Counted from the stretch's first letter, positions 1 through 10,297 are shown. The stretch: DNA of 64,000 nt from Chitinophaga rhizosphaerae (GCF_003958645.1 NZ_RXLO01000001.1:744001-808000); one strand, 5' to 3'. Numbers and translations are program-made. The notes: generated by a model from the letters alone, not told the origin.

Positions 1-1
1 C

Positions 2-1081
2 AACGGCATGCGCCATTCCCGCGATTACGTGTTCCAGTACCTCGATTTCATCGCCACACAACCCGTCAAACGCGTGATGCTGCCCGATACGCTGGGCATC
101 CTCACACCCGATGAGTCGTATCAATACCTCACCGAAATCGTGGAACGCTATCCCAAACTGCACTTCGATTTCCATGCGCATAACGATTACGACCTGGGCA
201 CCGCCAACGTCTTAGAAGGCGTGAAAGCCGGCGTGCACGGCATCCACCTCACCATCAACGGCATGGGCGAACGAGCGGGCAACGCGCCCCTCGCCAGCGC
301 CATCGCCGTGCTGAACGATTTCATGCCCGGCGTCAAAACCAGCGTGGCCGAAAAATCGCTCTACGGCGTGAGCAAACTCGTGGAAACGTTCTCCGGCATC
401 CGCGTTCCCGCCAATAAACCTGTGGTAGGCGAAAACGTCTTCACCCAAACGGCCGGCATCCATGCCGACGGCGACAAGAAAAACAAACTTTACTTCAGCG
501 ATCTCATGCCCGAACGCTTCGGCCGCCAGCGTAAATACGCCCTGGGCAAAACGAGCGGGAAAGCCAATATCGAGAACAACCTCCAGCAGCTGGGCATCCG
601 GCTGTCTGAACCCGATCTGAAGAAAGTGACGCAGAAGATCATCGAACTGGGCGATAAGAAAGAAATGGTGACACAGGCAGACCTGCCCTACATCATCTCC
701 GACATCCTCGACAGCAACACCATCGAACAGAAGGTGCATATCGAAGATTATGTGCTCACCCACGCCAAGCACCTCAAACCCTCCGCCACACTGCGCATCA
801 GCGTTCATGGCGAGAGTTATGAAGAACACGCGCAGGGCGACGGGCAGTACGATGCTTTCATGAACGCGCTGAAAAAAGTCTATAAAAAACGGAAAGAAGA
901 ACTGCCGCAGCTGACCGATTACACCGTGCGCATCCCGCCCGGCGGTAAAACGGACGCACTCTGCGAAACCGTCATCACCTGGCAGGTTACCGGGCAGCGG
1001 GAATTCAAGACCCGCGGGCTCGACAGCGATCAGACCGTTTCCGCCATCAAGGCCACGCAAAAAATGCTGAACTTACTTTAA
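2..1081 (+). CDS. leuA: 2-isopropylmalate synthase, C-terminal part (cut by window start)
   Basis: The gene is already open at the window edge; the 359 visible codons are the C-terminal two thirds of an enzyme that is normally about 500 residues. It condenses 2-oxoisovalerate with acetyl-CoA, the committed step to leucine. Visible are the end of the HMGL-like barrel with the metal-binding HAHNDYDLG motif, then NGMGERAGNAP, the linker TQTAGIHADG, and the C-terminal LeuA dimer/allosteric domain with GDGQYDAFMNALKK. The ATG at 8 is internal, not the start. The stop lies 15 bases before leuB, so both belong to one operon. A citramalate synthase has the same fold and is the main alternative; the leuB neighbour favours the leucine role. 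Confidence 0.88.
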   Translation, partial: NGMRHSRDYVFQYLDFIATQPVKRVMLPDTLGILTPDESYQYLTEIVERYPKLHFDFHAHNDYDLGTANVLEGVKAGVHGIHLTINGMGERAGNAPLASAIAVLNDFMPGVKTSVAEKSLYGVSKLVETFSGIRVPANKPVVGENVFTQTAGIHADGDKKNKLYFSDLMPERFGRQRKYALGKTSGKANIENNLQQLGIRLSEPDLKKVTQKIIELGDKKEMVTQADLPYIISDILDSNTIEQKVHIEDYVLTHAKHLKPSATLRISVHGESYEEHAQGDGQYDAFMNALKKVYKKRKEELPQLTDYTVRIPPGGKTDALCETVITWQVTGQREFKTRGLDSDQTVSAIKATQKMLNLL

Positions 1082-1096
1082 ACCCATCACAACCGA

Positions 1097-2170
1097 ATGG
1101 CAACAAAGCATATATTAATCGTTCCCGGAGACGGGATCGGGCAGGAAGTAACTGCCGAAGGCAAGAAAGTACTGGACAGGATCGCCGCGAAGTTCGGCCA
1201 TACTTTTACTTACGACGACGCACTGGTGGGCCACGCAGCCATCGAAGCCACCGGCGACCCGCTGCCGGCAGTAACCCTGGAGAAGATGCACAAGGCAGAC
1301 GCCGTGCTCTTCGGCGCCGTAGGCCATCCCAAATACGACAACGATCCCTCCGCCAAAGTACGCCCCGAACAGGGATTGCTCAAAATGCGCAAGGAACTCG
1401 GCCTTTACGCCAACCTGCGCCCCATCAAACTGTTCGACGAGCTGCTGGAAGCTTCCAGCATCAAACCGGAAATTCTCCGCGGCGCGGATATCCTCTTCTT
1501 CCGGGAGCTGACCGGCGACATCTACTTCGGTGAAAAAGGCCGTAAAAACAATGGCGACACCGCATACGACATCGCCGAATACAGCCGTTTCGAAGTGGAG
1601 CGCATCGCCCGGAAAGCTTTCGAAGCCGCCCGCACCCGCCGCAAAAAACTCTGCTCCGTAGATAAAGCGAACGTAATTGAAACTTCCCGCCTCTGGCGCG
1701 AAGTAATCCAGAAAATCGCGCCGGAATACCCCGACGTGGAAGTGGAACACCAGTTCGTGGACGCCACCGCCATGCTGCTCATCAAAGACCCGAAACGTTT
1801 CGACGTGGTGGTGACCGCCAACCTGTTCGGCGACATCCTCACCGACGAAGCATCGCAGATCGCAGGGTCCATGGGCATGCTCGCCTCCGCCTCCATCGGC
1901 GACGGCACGGGCGTATACGAGCCCATCCACGGCTCTGCGCACGACATCACCGGAAAAGGCGTCGCCAACCCGCTCGCCTCCATCCTTTCCGCCGCCCTCC
2001 TGCTCGACATTTCGTTCGGCATGAAAGCGGAATCGGACGCGGTGATCGAAGCGGTAGACAAAGTGCTGAAAGCTGGTTTCCGCACCGGAGACATCGCCGA
2101 TGCGAAAACGCCCAAAGAGAAAATCCTGGGTACCGCCGCCATGGGCGACCAGGTGCTGGCGCAACTGTAA
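1097..2170 (+). CDS. leuB: 3-isopropylmalate dehydrogenase
   Basis: Cytoplasmic NAD-dependent enzyme that oxidises and decarboxylates 3-isopropylmalate to 2-oxoisocaproate in leucine synthesis. The 357-residue length is typical. Visible are the N-terminal GDGIGQEV, the substrate-binding segment [16 protein letters not shown], the metal-binding aspartates in [17 protein letters not shown] and the NAD-binding loop [18 protein letters not shown]. The start at 1097 follows the preceding stop by 15 bases, consistent with cotranscription. A strong terminator follows 23 bases after the stop, so this is the last gene of the operon. Confidence 0.95.
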   Translation: MATKHILIVPGDGIGQEVTAEGKKVLDRIAAKFGHTFTYDDALVGHAAIEATGDPLPAVTLEKMHKADAVLFGAVGHPKYDNDPSAKVRPEQGLLKMRKELGLYANLRPIKLFDELLEASSIKPEILRGADILFFRELTGDIYFGEKGRKNNGDTAYDIAEYSRFEVERIARKAFEAARTRRKKLCSVDKANVIETSRLWREVIQKIAPEYPDVEVEHQFVDATAMLLIKDPKRFDVVVTANLFGDILTDEASQIAGSMGMLASASIGDGTGVYEPIHGSAHDITGKGVANPLASILSAALLLDISFGMKAESDAVIEAVDKVLKAGFRTGDIADAKTPKEKILGTAAMGDQVLAQL

Positions 2171-2192
2171 TCGAATTTTTTTGGAAATATCG

Positions 2193-2232
2193 TCCCGCAC
2201 GGAGGCTTCGGCTTTTGTGCGGGATTTTTTTT
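2193..2232 (+). terminator. Rho-independent terminator of the leu operon
   Basis: An 8-bp stem TCCCGCAC / GTGCGGGA (2193-2200 and 2217-2224) encloses a 16-base loop and runs directly into a T-tract. It separates leuB from the convergent histidine kinase gene. Confidence 0.9.
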
Positions 2233-2242
2233 GTTGGAAGGG

Positions 2243-4153
2243 TTATACCGCCACCGTTTTCCCGGTAGATATATTCCGCGGCAGTGCAAAATAAAAGGTG
2301 GTGCCGATGCCGGGCTCGCTTTCCGCCCAGATGCGGCCATGCATGCGCTCGAGCATGTCCTGGCTGATGATCATGGCGATGCCGGCGCCTTTAAGGCCGT
2401 CTTTCGTGGCCATGCTTTTCTGATCGGGATGGAATATTTTATGGATTTCCGCTTCGCTGAGCTCCTTGCCGTAGTTGGTGATCGCGGTAACGAGGCTGTC
2501 TCCCTCCGCGTAAGCGCGCACCACGATGGGTTTGCCTTTTGCGGCATATTTGGTGGCGTTGTTGAGGATATTGCGGCAGATGAAACCGAGCATGTTCTTT
2601 TCCGCGAACACTTCCTGTCCTTCCAGGCTTTCGTCCAGCACCAGGTGCACTTTCTTTTCTTCCTGCGCCAGGCTGTAAAAACGGTTGGCATCCCGCATAA
2701 CATCCTCCAGCTTAAACGATTCCGACTGGAATTTCCCGCCCTTGCGCTTGGCACTGATCCAGGACAGGAGCCCTTCCATGAAGCGGATACTGTCTTCCGA
2801 GGTTTTCTTCAGACTGGCCATCATTCCCTCGATTTCCTGCGGCGTAAGGTCATGCGCCATTTCGAACAGTTGCGAAATAGTGATGATGCTGGAGAACGGC
2901 GCCCGCAAGTCGTGCGCCATTACGGAAATGAGCATGCTGTGGAATTGGTCCCAATCTTCCAGCTCGCGGTTGCGCTCTTCGGTCTTCTCCCGCAGCTCCT
3001 GCTGGATACGCGCCATTTTCCGGGTCTGCGACTGGGACCGGTACAGGAAGAACAGCAGCCCGCCGGTTACGATCGTCAGCAATATCAACAGGTAAATCGT
3101 CCGTTTCTGGGCCGCCTGGTGCGCCTGCGATTCCCGGAGATTGCGCTCGTTGAGCACATAATCGAAATAAGTGAATCCGGAAGACTGCAATTCGGTGGCA
3201 GCTTCCGCGTTCTGCGCCAGTGCCATCTGCGCATAGTGCAGCGCCAGGGCGGTGTCTCCCCGGGCTTCCGCAAGGCTCATCAATTCCGGTAGCAGGAGGC
3301 TGGCTACGTAAGAGAATTTCTGCCGCTGCGCGATCTCGAACCCCTCGGTAAAATGCTGCATCGCCAATGTACTGTCGCCCCCGGCTTCCAGGATCATCTT
3401 GCCGATATCGTGGTGGAGGAACGACACGAAATTGAGGTTCCCTTTGTTGTCCGCATCCGCCAGCAGCGCCAGGAAATCTTGCAGCCCCTCGTTTCCGCCT
3501 CCTGCATTTATCAGTCTTTTCGCCTCCAGCTGATGGCAGTAATTGAGCATCACCTCATCCTTCCATTTTTCCGCGCAACGCCGTGCCAGCACGAGCATGG
3601 AGTCTCTCTGGCGCTTGGTGAGCGTAGTATCGATATCGATGAGATTGAGCAGGGCGATGGAGCGGATGCTGTCTTTGGGTGCCGAGCGCGCTACCCGTTC
3701 CGCTTCATATAATTTGGCGACGCATTTGGCATAGTTACCGTCGAAAATGAAGTTAATGGCGATATTATTAAGCAACAGCGATACCCTGACGCTATCCCCC
3801 ATTTTCCGGTATAACCGTAACGCGTCGTTATTGTAACGCGAGGAAAGATAGTTGTTGCGGGTCATGAAATAAACGCCTTTGCCCGTGAGCGCCGCGGCGA
3901 TGCCGCGTTCGTACCCATGGCGTTCGGCGATGCCCATGGCCTGGTTGGTGTAATATAAAACACTGTCCCATTGCCGGTAATGGTAATAATCAGCCAGTTC
4001 GGCCAGCGCATCTGTATACGCCAGGCTATCCTGGATGGTAAGAAGCGATTGCTGCAGTTGCCGGATGTGCCTGAGCTGACCGAAGCTCCTGGCGGAGCAT
4101 AGCACTGTCAAGACACCACACAACCATAAAGCCCGGAAGCGTCGGTAATGCAT
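2243..4153 (-). CDS. TPR-containing membrane sensor histidine kinase
   Basis: A 636-residue sensor kinase. A signal peptide (about 1-25) leads into a helical, TPR-like periplasmic region (about 30-335), one membrane helix (about 352-371), a short coiled coil, and the kinase core. The H-box is MAHDLRAPFSS with the phospho-accepting His near 414; the N-box is RNILNNATKY near 527-537; the ATP lid ends in GIGTTFYFALP. The G1 box reads ITNYG, with Asn where most kinases have Asp, and the G2 box is GLKGAGIAM, so nucleotide binding may be atypical. No response regulator gene lies beside it; it is transcribed alone and converges on the leu operon. The ligand is not evident. Confidence 0.85.
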   Translation of the reverse strand: MHYRRFRALWLCGVLTVLCSARSFGQLRHIRQLQQSLLTIQDSLAYTDALAELADYYHYRQWDSVLYYTNQAMGIAERHGYERGIAAALTGKGVYFMTRNNYLSSRYNNDALRLYRKMGDSVRVSLLLNNIAINFIFDGNYAKCVAKLYEAERVARSAPKDSIRSIALLNLIDIDTTLTKRQRDSMLVLARRCAEKWKDEVMLNYCHQLEAKRLINAGGGNEGLQDFLALLADADNKGNLNFVSFLHHDIGKMILEAGGDSTLAMQHFTEGFEIAQRQKFSYVASLLLPELMSLAEARGDTALALHYAQMALAQNAEAATELQSSGFTYFDYVLNERNLRESQAHQAAQKRTIYLLILLTIVTGGLLFFLYRSQSQTRKMARIQQELREKTEERNRELEDWDQFHSMLISVMAHDLRAPFSSIITISQLFEMAHDLTPQEIEGMMASLKKTSEDSIRFMEGLLSWISAKRKGGKFQSESFKLEDVMRDANRFYSLAQEEKKVHLVLDESLEGQEVFAEKNMLGFICRNILNNATKYAAKGKPIVVRAYAEGDSLVTAITNYGKELSEAEIHKIFHPDQKSMATKDGLKGAGIAMIISQDMLERMHGRIWAESEPGIGTTFYFALPRNISTGKTVAV

Positions 4154-4375
4154 ATGAGTTCGTTTCCATCGGTGAAGGGGCCTTCGTTCATTGATTATTC
4201 GGTTTCGTCTGTCAGTAGGTTATATTCATCGTTCCGGAAATGCGTCGGGGCCCTTTTGGTTACTGTTACAACCCCGTAAATCAAAAGGGATGCCAGAATT
4301 TCAGAACCAGCCATGGATAAGGGTTTTCAACATCCAGCGCGGCCCTTCCCTACACAAAAATAAAGATTTCGCGCA

Positions 4376-4420
4376 TAAAAAAACGACATCGCCGCCGGGT
4401 AAGGGCGGGATGTCGTTTTC
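4376..4420 (-). terminator. Terminator downstream of the EEP lipoprotein gene
   Basis: An 11-bp perfect stem, AAAACGACATC (4380-4390) with GATGTCGTTTT (4409-4419), ends in a run of T when read on the minus strand. It lies just past the stop of the 4446-5249 gene. The rest of the 4154-4445 gap shows no convincing gene. Confidence 0.85.
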
Positions 4421-4445
4421 GGGGCATGATTTCCGTTACGTGCGG

Positions 4446-5249
4446 TTATTTCACGATCCACTCGGCTACAACGGCCAGGTGGTCTGAGGGGTAAGGTTCG
4501 TTGATCACTTCGGAGCGTACCGGCGCCCATCCGCTTTTCTTCGTAGCCAGCACGAAATCGATCACCCTTTTGGGGTTGATGACGGGGATCGTGTAGCCGC
4601 AATCGGTACAGGAAGGCCGGTATTTCTCCAGCAATGTGGCAAATGCATTGGTGGATGGCGTGGTATTGAGGTCGCCGGAAAGTACCAGCGGCAGGGCCAG
4701 CGTGTCCGCCAGGCGGTTCAGGGCCGCCACCTGTTCATCCCGGTTGGCAGGAGTACTAACATCCAGGTGGGTACTGCCGATGGTGAGCTTCTTCCCGTTC
4801 CGGAAAGTGATGTCGGCAAGGGCTACCACCCGGTCTTCCGCAGCGGGGTTCGACGTTTCGGGCAGCCTGACCGTCCGCCCGTTCCGCAGCGGGTACTTCG
4901 ACAGGATGGCTACGCCGTATTCACCGCCGTCGTGGTCGATGGCTTTACCGAAATACACCTGCATACCCGTTTTTTGGGCCAGCAGGGCCGCCTGGTCGAT
5001 GTTACCGGAGCGCTGGGTACGCACGTCCACTTCCTGCAGGGCCAGCACATCGGGCTGCTGGGCCCGCACCACGTCGGCGATGGCGTCTGCGTCGACGACG
5101 CCGGGTTTGGTGGGCGGGTTGCAGTGGTGGATGTTGTACGTCATGACACGGAGCGTATCGCCCGTAGCGGCGGGCTTCGGCCCGGGGGCGGCCTGCGGGC
5201 CGTTTTGCGCGCAGGCTGCCAGGATGAATGCAGACAGTATGAATTTCAT
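4446..5249 (-). CDS. Lipoprotein of the endonuclease/exonuclease/phosphatase family
   Basis: A 267-residue exported metal-dependent phosphodiesterase of the EEP fold (DNase I/sphingomyelinase/inositol phosphatase superfamily). The N-terminus is a lipoprotein signal ending in ILAAC, so the enzyme is lipid-anchored. EEP motifs are in order: MTYNIHHCN, LALQEVD (metal Glu), GSTHLDV, SGDLNTTPS (Asp/Asn pair) and SDHLAVVAEW (catalytic His). It lies 27 bases after susD on the same strand and before a terminator, so it is the last gene of the SusC/SusD operon and presumably acts on what that system imports. Substrate (nucleic acid, phospholipid headgroup or inositol phosphate) cannot be read from the sequence. 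Confidence 0.85.
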   Translation of the reverse strand: MKFILSAFILAACAQNGPQAAPGPKPAATGDTLRVMTYNIHHCNPPTKPGVVDADAIADVVRAQQPDVLALQEVDVRTQRSGNIDQAALLAQKTGMQVYFGKAIDHDGGEYGVAILSKYPLRNGRTVRLPETSNPAAEDRVVALADITFRNGKKLTIGSTHLDVSTPANRDEQVAALNRLADTLALPLVLSGDLNTTPSTNAFATLLEKYRPSCTDCGYTIPVINPKRVIDFVLATKKSGWAPVRSEVINEPYPSDHLAVVAEWIVK

Positions 5250-5276
5250 GTTATGCGGTCTTTTTTGTCAGAAAGA

Positions 5277-6941
5277 TCATTCCCAGCCCGGGTTCTGCGG
5301 CGCCAGGTTCGGGTTCCGCTGAATTTGTAACAGGGGAACGGGGAAGCGGTAATGCTTCGGCGCCACGAATTGGCGGCCGCTCATCACAATGATGTACCCT
5401 TCGGCGTCGGTCTTGAAATTAGCGACGTGGGAAGGCACCAGCGCGAGGGATTTCTTCATCCCCTTCACGTCTGCCGCCAGCTTGTCCCCTTCTTTCCACC
5501 GCACCATATCGTACCAGCGGCCACCTTCGCGCGCCAGTTCTATGCGGCGCTCGCGGCGGATCTCCGTGCGCAGGTCCAGCCCGTTGGCCGCCAGGAACGA
5601 CAGCGTCATGGGCATCATGCCCACCCTTTCGCGGAGCTTGTTGATGGAAATATCGATATCGCCCTGGGTGAGCTTGCCCAGCTCGAAGCGTGCCTCCGCC
5701 CAGGTGAGCAGCACTTCGGCATACCGCAACACGTGAATATCGTTGGCATCGCGGGTAACGAGAGCCACTGCGGGGATTTCCACGTATTTGGTGTAATAAT
5801 ACCCGGTGATCGTCACACAACCCTGTTTGTCGGCCAGGAACTTCGGCGCGGTGAAGGTGGTGATATCGGTATTCTGCGGATTGCCATCGCGCTTGCCGCC
5901 CCATTTGGAGCCCGGCGCCAGGATGGTCATCTTCATGCGGGGATCGCGGTTTTCGAAGATATCGGCATAGGTATCTTCCCTGTAGGTGGGCGATTGCGTG
6001 ATGGGAAGCCCGTCTGCACAGAGATATGCATCTACCAGCGACTTCGTCGGGTTGTAGCGGCTCGACTGGTCGGGCACCTGCGTTTCGCGGCTGATGTTGT
6101 GCATGCTCACGTCCAGCAGGTTAATGCGGGCGATGATCGTTTCCTTGTTGGCGCCGTTGGCGAGTTTTCCTTTCCAGGTGAAGAAATTGTAATAATCTTC
6201 TGCCGGCCGGCCGGTGGAATAGAGCTGGTACACGTTCATGTCCATCACCCGTTTGGCGGCGTCTTCCGCATCGGCGAACCGGTCGTCATACAGCGCCATG
6301 CGGGCTTTGAGGGCCAGCGCGGCGCCTTTGTTCATGCGGCCGAGTTTCGGGCCGGTCATGATAGCCGATTGCATGAGGCCGGCGGCTTCTTCCAGCTCGC
6401 TGAGGATGAAATCGACGATCTCCTTTTTGGAATTCCTCGGGCCGTAGAGCTCCGTAATGTTCAAAGGCTCCGTTACCAGCGGCAGGTCGCCGAAGTACAT
6501 CACCAGGTTCATGTACATGTACGCACGGATGGTTTTGGCCTCACCCACCAGTTGGTTCAGCGTAGCTTCGGGCACGCCTTTGGCACGGTGATAGTTGGCC
6601 AGGAAAGCGTTGCAGTCGCGGATGCCGGAGTATTGGGACACCCATTCGGCGTTTACCGACGACAGATCGGAATCGTAGTTGCCGCTTCCGAAAATGCGGT
6701 ATGCGTCGCCCGTGGAGGAATTGATGGAGTTGTCGCCCATCTGGTCCATGGCGATGGTATTGTTATTCTTCACGTTGGCGTAGAGCGCGTTGATGGCCAG
6801 CGTCAGCTGCTCTTCGTTCTGCCAGAACGTTTCGTCGGAAATCGCGTCCTGCGGGTTTCGGTCCAGGAAATCCTTGCGGCAACCGGTGGCAGTGATAAGC
6901 AGGATGGCGGATATGCTGAGAAAAATCCTTTTCATGATCAT
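5277..6941 (-). CDS. SusD/RagB-family surface binding lipoprotein
   Basis: A 554-residue outer-surface lipoprotein that captures a ligand and lids the SusC channel. It has a lipoprotein signal ending in LLITATGC, the N-terminal SusD-like helices (QEDAIS-type segment NPQDAISDETFW), TPR-like repeats and the typical C-terminal region with RRERRIELAREGGRWYDMVRW. The first ATG overlaps the susC stop in an ATGA tetranucleotide, indicating translational coupling; a second ATG two codons later is also possible. No glycoside hydrolase is nearby, so the ligand need not be a glycan. Confidence 0.93.
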   Translation of the reverse strand: MIMKRIFLSISAILLITATGCRKDFLDRNPQDAISDETFWQNEEQLTLAINALYANVKNNNTIAMDQMGDNSINSSTGDAYRIFGSGNYDSDLSSVNAEWVSQYSGIRDCNAFLANYHRAKGVPEATLNQLVGEAKTIRAYMYMNLVMYFGDLPLVTEPLNITELYGPRNSKKEIVDFILSELEEAAGLMQSAIMTGPKLGRMNKGAALALKARMALYDDRFADAEDAAKRVMDMNVYQLYSTGRPAEDYYNFFTWKGKLANGANKETIIARINLLDVSMHNISRETQVPDQSSRYNPTKSLVDAYLCADGLPITQSPTYREDTYADIFENRDPRMKMTILAPGSKWGGKRDGNPQNTDITTFTAPKFLADKQGCVTITGYYYTKYVEIPAVALVTRDANDIHVLRYAEVLLTWAEARFELGKLTQGDIDISINKLRERVGMMPMTLSFLAANGLDLRTEIRRERRIELAREGGRWYDMVRWKEGDKLAADVKGMKKSLALVPSHVANFKTDAEGYIIVMSGRQFVAPKHYRFPVPLLQIQRNPNLAPQNPGWE

Positions 6942-9900
6942 TTGAAATTGACATTTAAACCAAATACGAACGTCTTCACCTGCGGATAATAACCGCCGAG
7001 GGTAAGGGGCGTTTCGGGATCGTATCCATAGAAGAAGTCTGTTTTCGTGAACAGGTTATCGGCGGAGCAATAGAACCGGATCTTTTCCGCGCGGATGCGG
7101 CGGGTCAGGTGGCCGGGCAGCGTATATCCCACCTGCACGTTCTTCAGGCGGAGGTACGATGCGTTTTCCAGCCAGAAGGTAGACAGCTGCTGGTTGTACG
7201 TGTAGCCGTAGGCGAGGCGTGGATAGGTAGCGTCGGTGTTCTGCGGCGTCCAGCGGTCGAGGTGGATTTCCTGCGGGTTGGAGCTTTCGTTGATGAAAGC
7301 GTGACGGGCCGCGCCGGAAATGAATCCATCCGCCTTGCCTACGCCCTGCAGGAAGAAGCTCAGGTCGATCCCCTTATAGCCCACGTTCCCTTTGAAACCA
7401 TAGGTGTACCGGGGAATGGAGTTGCCGATCACTTCGCGGTCGGCCGCCGGGGTAATTTCACCGTCTCCGTTCAGATCGCGGTAGATGAGGTCGCCGGGCT
7501 GCATGGGGAAGCTCTTGTTATACGGGAACAACGGCGTGTATTTGCCGGTAACGTCGTCGTATTTGAAGTCAGACACCTGCGAAATGCGTTCGGCCACATA
7601 CCCGTAATACGCGTCGATGGGGTAACCCACCATGCGGATGCGCTCTCCGGGCGTGCTGGGGGCGTTGCCGAGGCTCACCACCTTATTGCGGACGTCGGAG
7701 ATATTGAAGTTGGCGCCGTACGACCAGTCGTTCACCCGGTCTTGCCAGCCGGCCATGAATTCCCATCCCTGGTTGCGCACTTTACCGGCGTTCTGTGCCG
7801 GGTACGAACCGCGCAGACCGAGCACGTCGGGCAGGGGCACTTTCAGGAGGATGTCGTTGGTATTATTGATGAAGTAATCCGCCGTAACGGTGAGCCGGTT
7901 ATTCAGCATGGCCAGATCGATGCCCACGTCCTGCTTCACGACGGATTCCCAGGTGAGCAGTTCGTTGGGAACGCCCGTCTGGCGGTAGCCTACGGTCAGT
8001 ACGTTGCCGATAGGCATGGTGGCAACGGAGTTGATGATGGACAGGTAAGCGAAATCGTCTCCCACCTTGTCGTTCCCCTGCGTACCGTACGACAGGCGCA
8101 CTTTACCGAAATTGATGACGTGTTTCAGCCTTTCGAAGAAGGGCTCGTTGGAAAACACCCATCCGGCGGAACCGGAGAAGAACCAGTTCCAGCGCACCGG
8201 CCCGGCGAAGCGGGTGGAGCCGTCGTACCGGAAGTTCCCTTCCAGCAGGTATTTATCGTTGTACACATAGTTCAAACGGCCGAAGAGCGATTGCAGCGCG
8301 TTTTGCGCGGCGTCCGAATTATTTAGCTGGTTGAGGGTGCCGAGGTTGATGGATCCCACTTCCTGCGTAGGCAGGTTAGTGCGGGTGGCGCTGAAGTTGC
8401 GGCTCACATTTTCTTCCGCAGACGCGGCCAACATGCCTTTCAGGTAATGACCGCCGTGGAAGGTTTTCTCGTATTCGGCCATCCCGATGATCGTCTGGTA
8501 CAATCCGGTATAGTCGCGGTTGTCGATCTTGTTGGGATAGTTGGATTGATAGATGAGCGAATTATCTACCGGGCTGTAATAGTTGATGGTTTTGGAGAAG
8601 ATCTCGCGGAAGGAGTTGTACTTCACGAGGCCGTACTGCGCACGCAGCCGGAACTCCTTCGTAATGTTCAGCGTACCCTGCAAGTTGGCGGTGATCTCCT
8701 GCGACGCGAATCTATTGGTTCCTCCGTCTGTCGTAATGGCGATCGGGTTCTGCGAACCGCCGTGGTATCCCCAGCTGCCGTTGGTGAAACGTACGGGAAT
8801 GAGCGGGGAAATCTGGTGGGCGGAATAAAGCGGGCCCGCGTTGAAGTCCACACCCGCGCTGGAACCGCTGTTCAGCCGGTCTACGTAACCGATGTTGGCA
8901 TCCAGCTGGAGGATGTCGAATACGGTCGTGTTCACGCGCAGGCGCACGTTGTGGCGCTTGGCGGAGAAGTTGTCGCCCGTTACGAGGCCGCCCTGTTTCA
9001 AATACGAATAGGACAGATAATAACTGGTATTATTGGCGCCGCCGGAAAGGTTGAGCATGTGGCTCTGCTGCGGGGCGCTGGATTTGTAGATTTCGTCGAT
9101 CCAGTTGGTATTGGCGAAATAGTTGGGATCGGAGCCGTTGCGGGCGGTTTCGATCTGCGCGTCGGTAAACGTGGGATTCTGCCCTGCGTTCACTTTGGCT
9201 TCGTTCTGCAAGGTCATGTAATCCACGGAACCGAGGAATTTCGGCAATGCGGTCGGCGTCTGGAGACCGAAATAATTGGCATACGTGAGCGAAGGTTTGG
9301 CGTTGCCTTTTCCTTTTTTGGTAGTCACGAGGATGACGCCGTTGGCGCCGCGCACCCCGTAAATGGAGGAAGAGGCCGCGTCTTTGAGCACGGTGACCGT
9401 TTCGATATCGTCTGGGTTGAGGATGTTCAGGTTGCCGCCGGGGATACCGTCTACCACCACGAGCGGATCGGGATCGTTGAGCGTCCCGATGCCGCGGATG
9501 CGGATTTTGGTAGTGTTATCGCCTCCGCCGGGAAGCGCGGATGCGCTCTGGAAGGTAACGCCGGGCATGGTGCCCTGCAGCGCCGCCGTGGGCGAAGTAA
9601 CCGGGCGGCCGGCGAAATCTTCGCTGGTAACGGTGCTCACCGCGCCGGTGAGGTTCGCTTTCTTCTGGGTGCCGTAGCCTACTACCACTACTGCGTCGAG
9701 CGCGGTGGTGGAGGGTTTGATGGACAAGGAGAAGGAGCTGCGCCCGTCGGCCGTGAATGCCACGTCTTCATACCCCATCATTTTCACCACCAGCTTATCC
9801 CCTTCCGAAGCGGCGATGCGGAATTCGCCTTTTTCGTTGGTGATGACGGATTGATTGGTGGTCTGGTTCCAGACACGGGCGCCGGGAACGGGAGCGCCTT

Positions 9901-10297
9901 TTTCGTCGGTCACCTTTCCACCGATATCGGCCTTCTCGACCGATTTGCGCTGCACCACGATGGTGTTCTGGTTAATGGTGTAAGTCAGCGGCTGGCCTTC
10001 GAAACACTTGGCCAGTACCGTTTCGATGTCGGCATTGCGGACGTGTACCGAAACGGGCAATGCATCTTCGAGCATTTCGGTGTTAAAAAGGAAATTGTAA
10101 CCTGCCTGCGCCTTGATCTGGCGGAAGATTTCGCGGAGCGTGGTCCTGTCTTCCGACAGCGTGATCTTCTGCGCATAGGCGGCCGCGGCGGCCTGCAGGG
10201 ACAGGAACAGCACCAGGGCCGCCGTGATACGGATCACCCTGCGGGCCTTTCCGGGCAATAGCTGTCGCTTCCCCGGGGTGGAGACGTGAGATTTCAT
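6938..10297 (-). CDS. SusC/RagA-family TonB-dependent transporter with STN domain
   Basis: A 1119-residue outer-membrane importer. A long signal peptide (about 1-43) is followed by an STN signalling domain (about 45-115), a carboxypeptidase-regulatory-like domain (about 123-205), the plug with GYGTQKKANLTGAV and RIRGIGTLNDPDPLVVVDG, and a 22-strand-type barrel ending in FGLNVNFK. The STN domain is the part that contacts a FecR anti-sigma factor, and a fecR gene lies 58 bases upstream on the same strand. It therefore both imports the ligand and reports it. It is coupled to susD through overlapping stop and start codons. Confidence 0.95.
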   Translation of the reverse strand: MKSHVSTPGKRQLLPGKARRVIRITAALVLFLSLQAAAAAYAQKITLSEDRTTLREIFRQIKAQAGYNFLFNTEMLEDALPVSVHVRNADIETVLAKCFEGQPLTYTINQNTIVVQRKSVEKADIGGKVTDEKGAPVPGARVWNQTTNQSVITNEKGEFRIAASEGDKLVVKMMGYEDVAFTADGRSSFSLSIKPSTTALDAVVVVGYGTQKKANLTGAVSTVTSEDFAGRPVTSPTAALQGTMPGVTFQSASALPGGGDNTTKIRIRGIGTLNDPDPLVVVDGIPGGNLNILNPDDIETVTVLKDAASSSIYGVRGANGVILVTTKKGKGNAKPSLTYANYFGLQTPTALPKFLGSVDYMTLQNEAKVNAGQNPTFTDAQIETARNGSDPNYFANTNWIDEIYKSSAPQQSHMLNLSGGANNTSYYLSYSYLKQGGLVTGDNFSAKRHNVRLRVNTTVFDILQLDANIGYVDRLNSGSSAGVDFNAGPLYSAHQISPLIPVRFTNGSWGYHGGSQNPIAITTDGGTNRFASQEITANLQGTLNITKEFRLRAQYGLVKYNSFREIFSKTINYYSPVDNSLIYQSNYPNKIDNRDYTGLYQTIIGMAEYEKTFHGGHYLKGMLAASAEENVSRNFSATRTNLPTQEVGSINLGTLNQLNNSDAAQNALQSLFGRLNYVYNDKYLLEGNFRYDGSTRFAGPVRWNWFFSGSAGWVFSNEPFFERLKHVINFGKVRLSYGTQGNDKVGDDFAYLSIINSVATMPIGNVLTVGYRQTGVPNELLTWESVVKQDVGIDLAMLNNRLTVTADYFINNTNDILLKVPLPDVLGLRGSYPAQNAGKVRNQGWEFMAGWQDRVNDWSYGANFNISDVRNKVVSLGNAPSTPGERIRMVGYPIDAYYGYVAERISQVSDFKYDDVTGKYTPLFPYNKSFPMQPGDLIYRDLNGDGEITPAADREVIGNSIPRYTYGFKGNVGYKGIDLSFFLQGVGKADGFISGAARHAFINESSNPQEIHLDRWTPQNTDATYPRLAYGYTYNQQLSTFWLENASYLRLKNVQVGYTLPGHLTRRIRAEKIRFYCSADNLFTKTDFFYGYDPETPLTLGGYYPQVKTFVFGLNVNFK

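Noticed and set aside
212..1060. Long minus-strand open frame opposite leuA
   Set aside because: Shadow of the leuA coding frame in GC-rich DNA; no conserved features. The same holds for the long frames opposite leuB, susC, susD and the CHAT gene.
4191..4487. 98-codon plus-strand frame
   Set aside because: Runs through a terminator hairpin and into the antisense of the EEP gene; composition is not protein-like.
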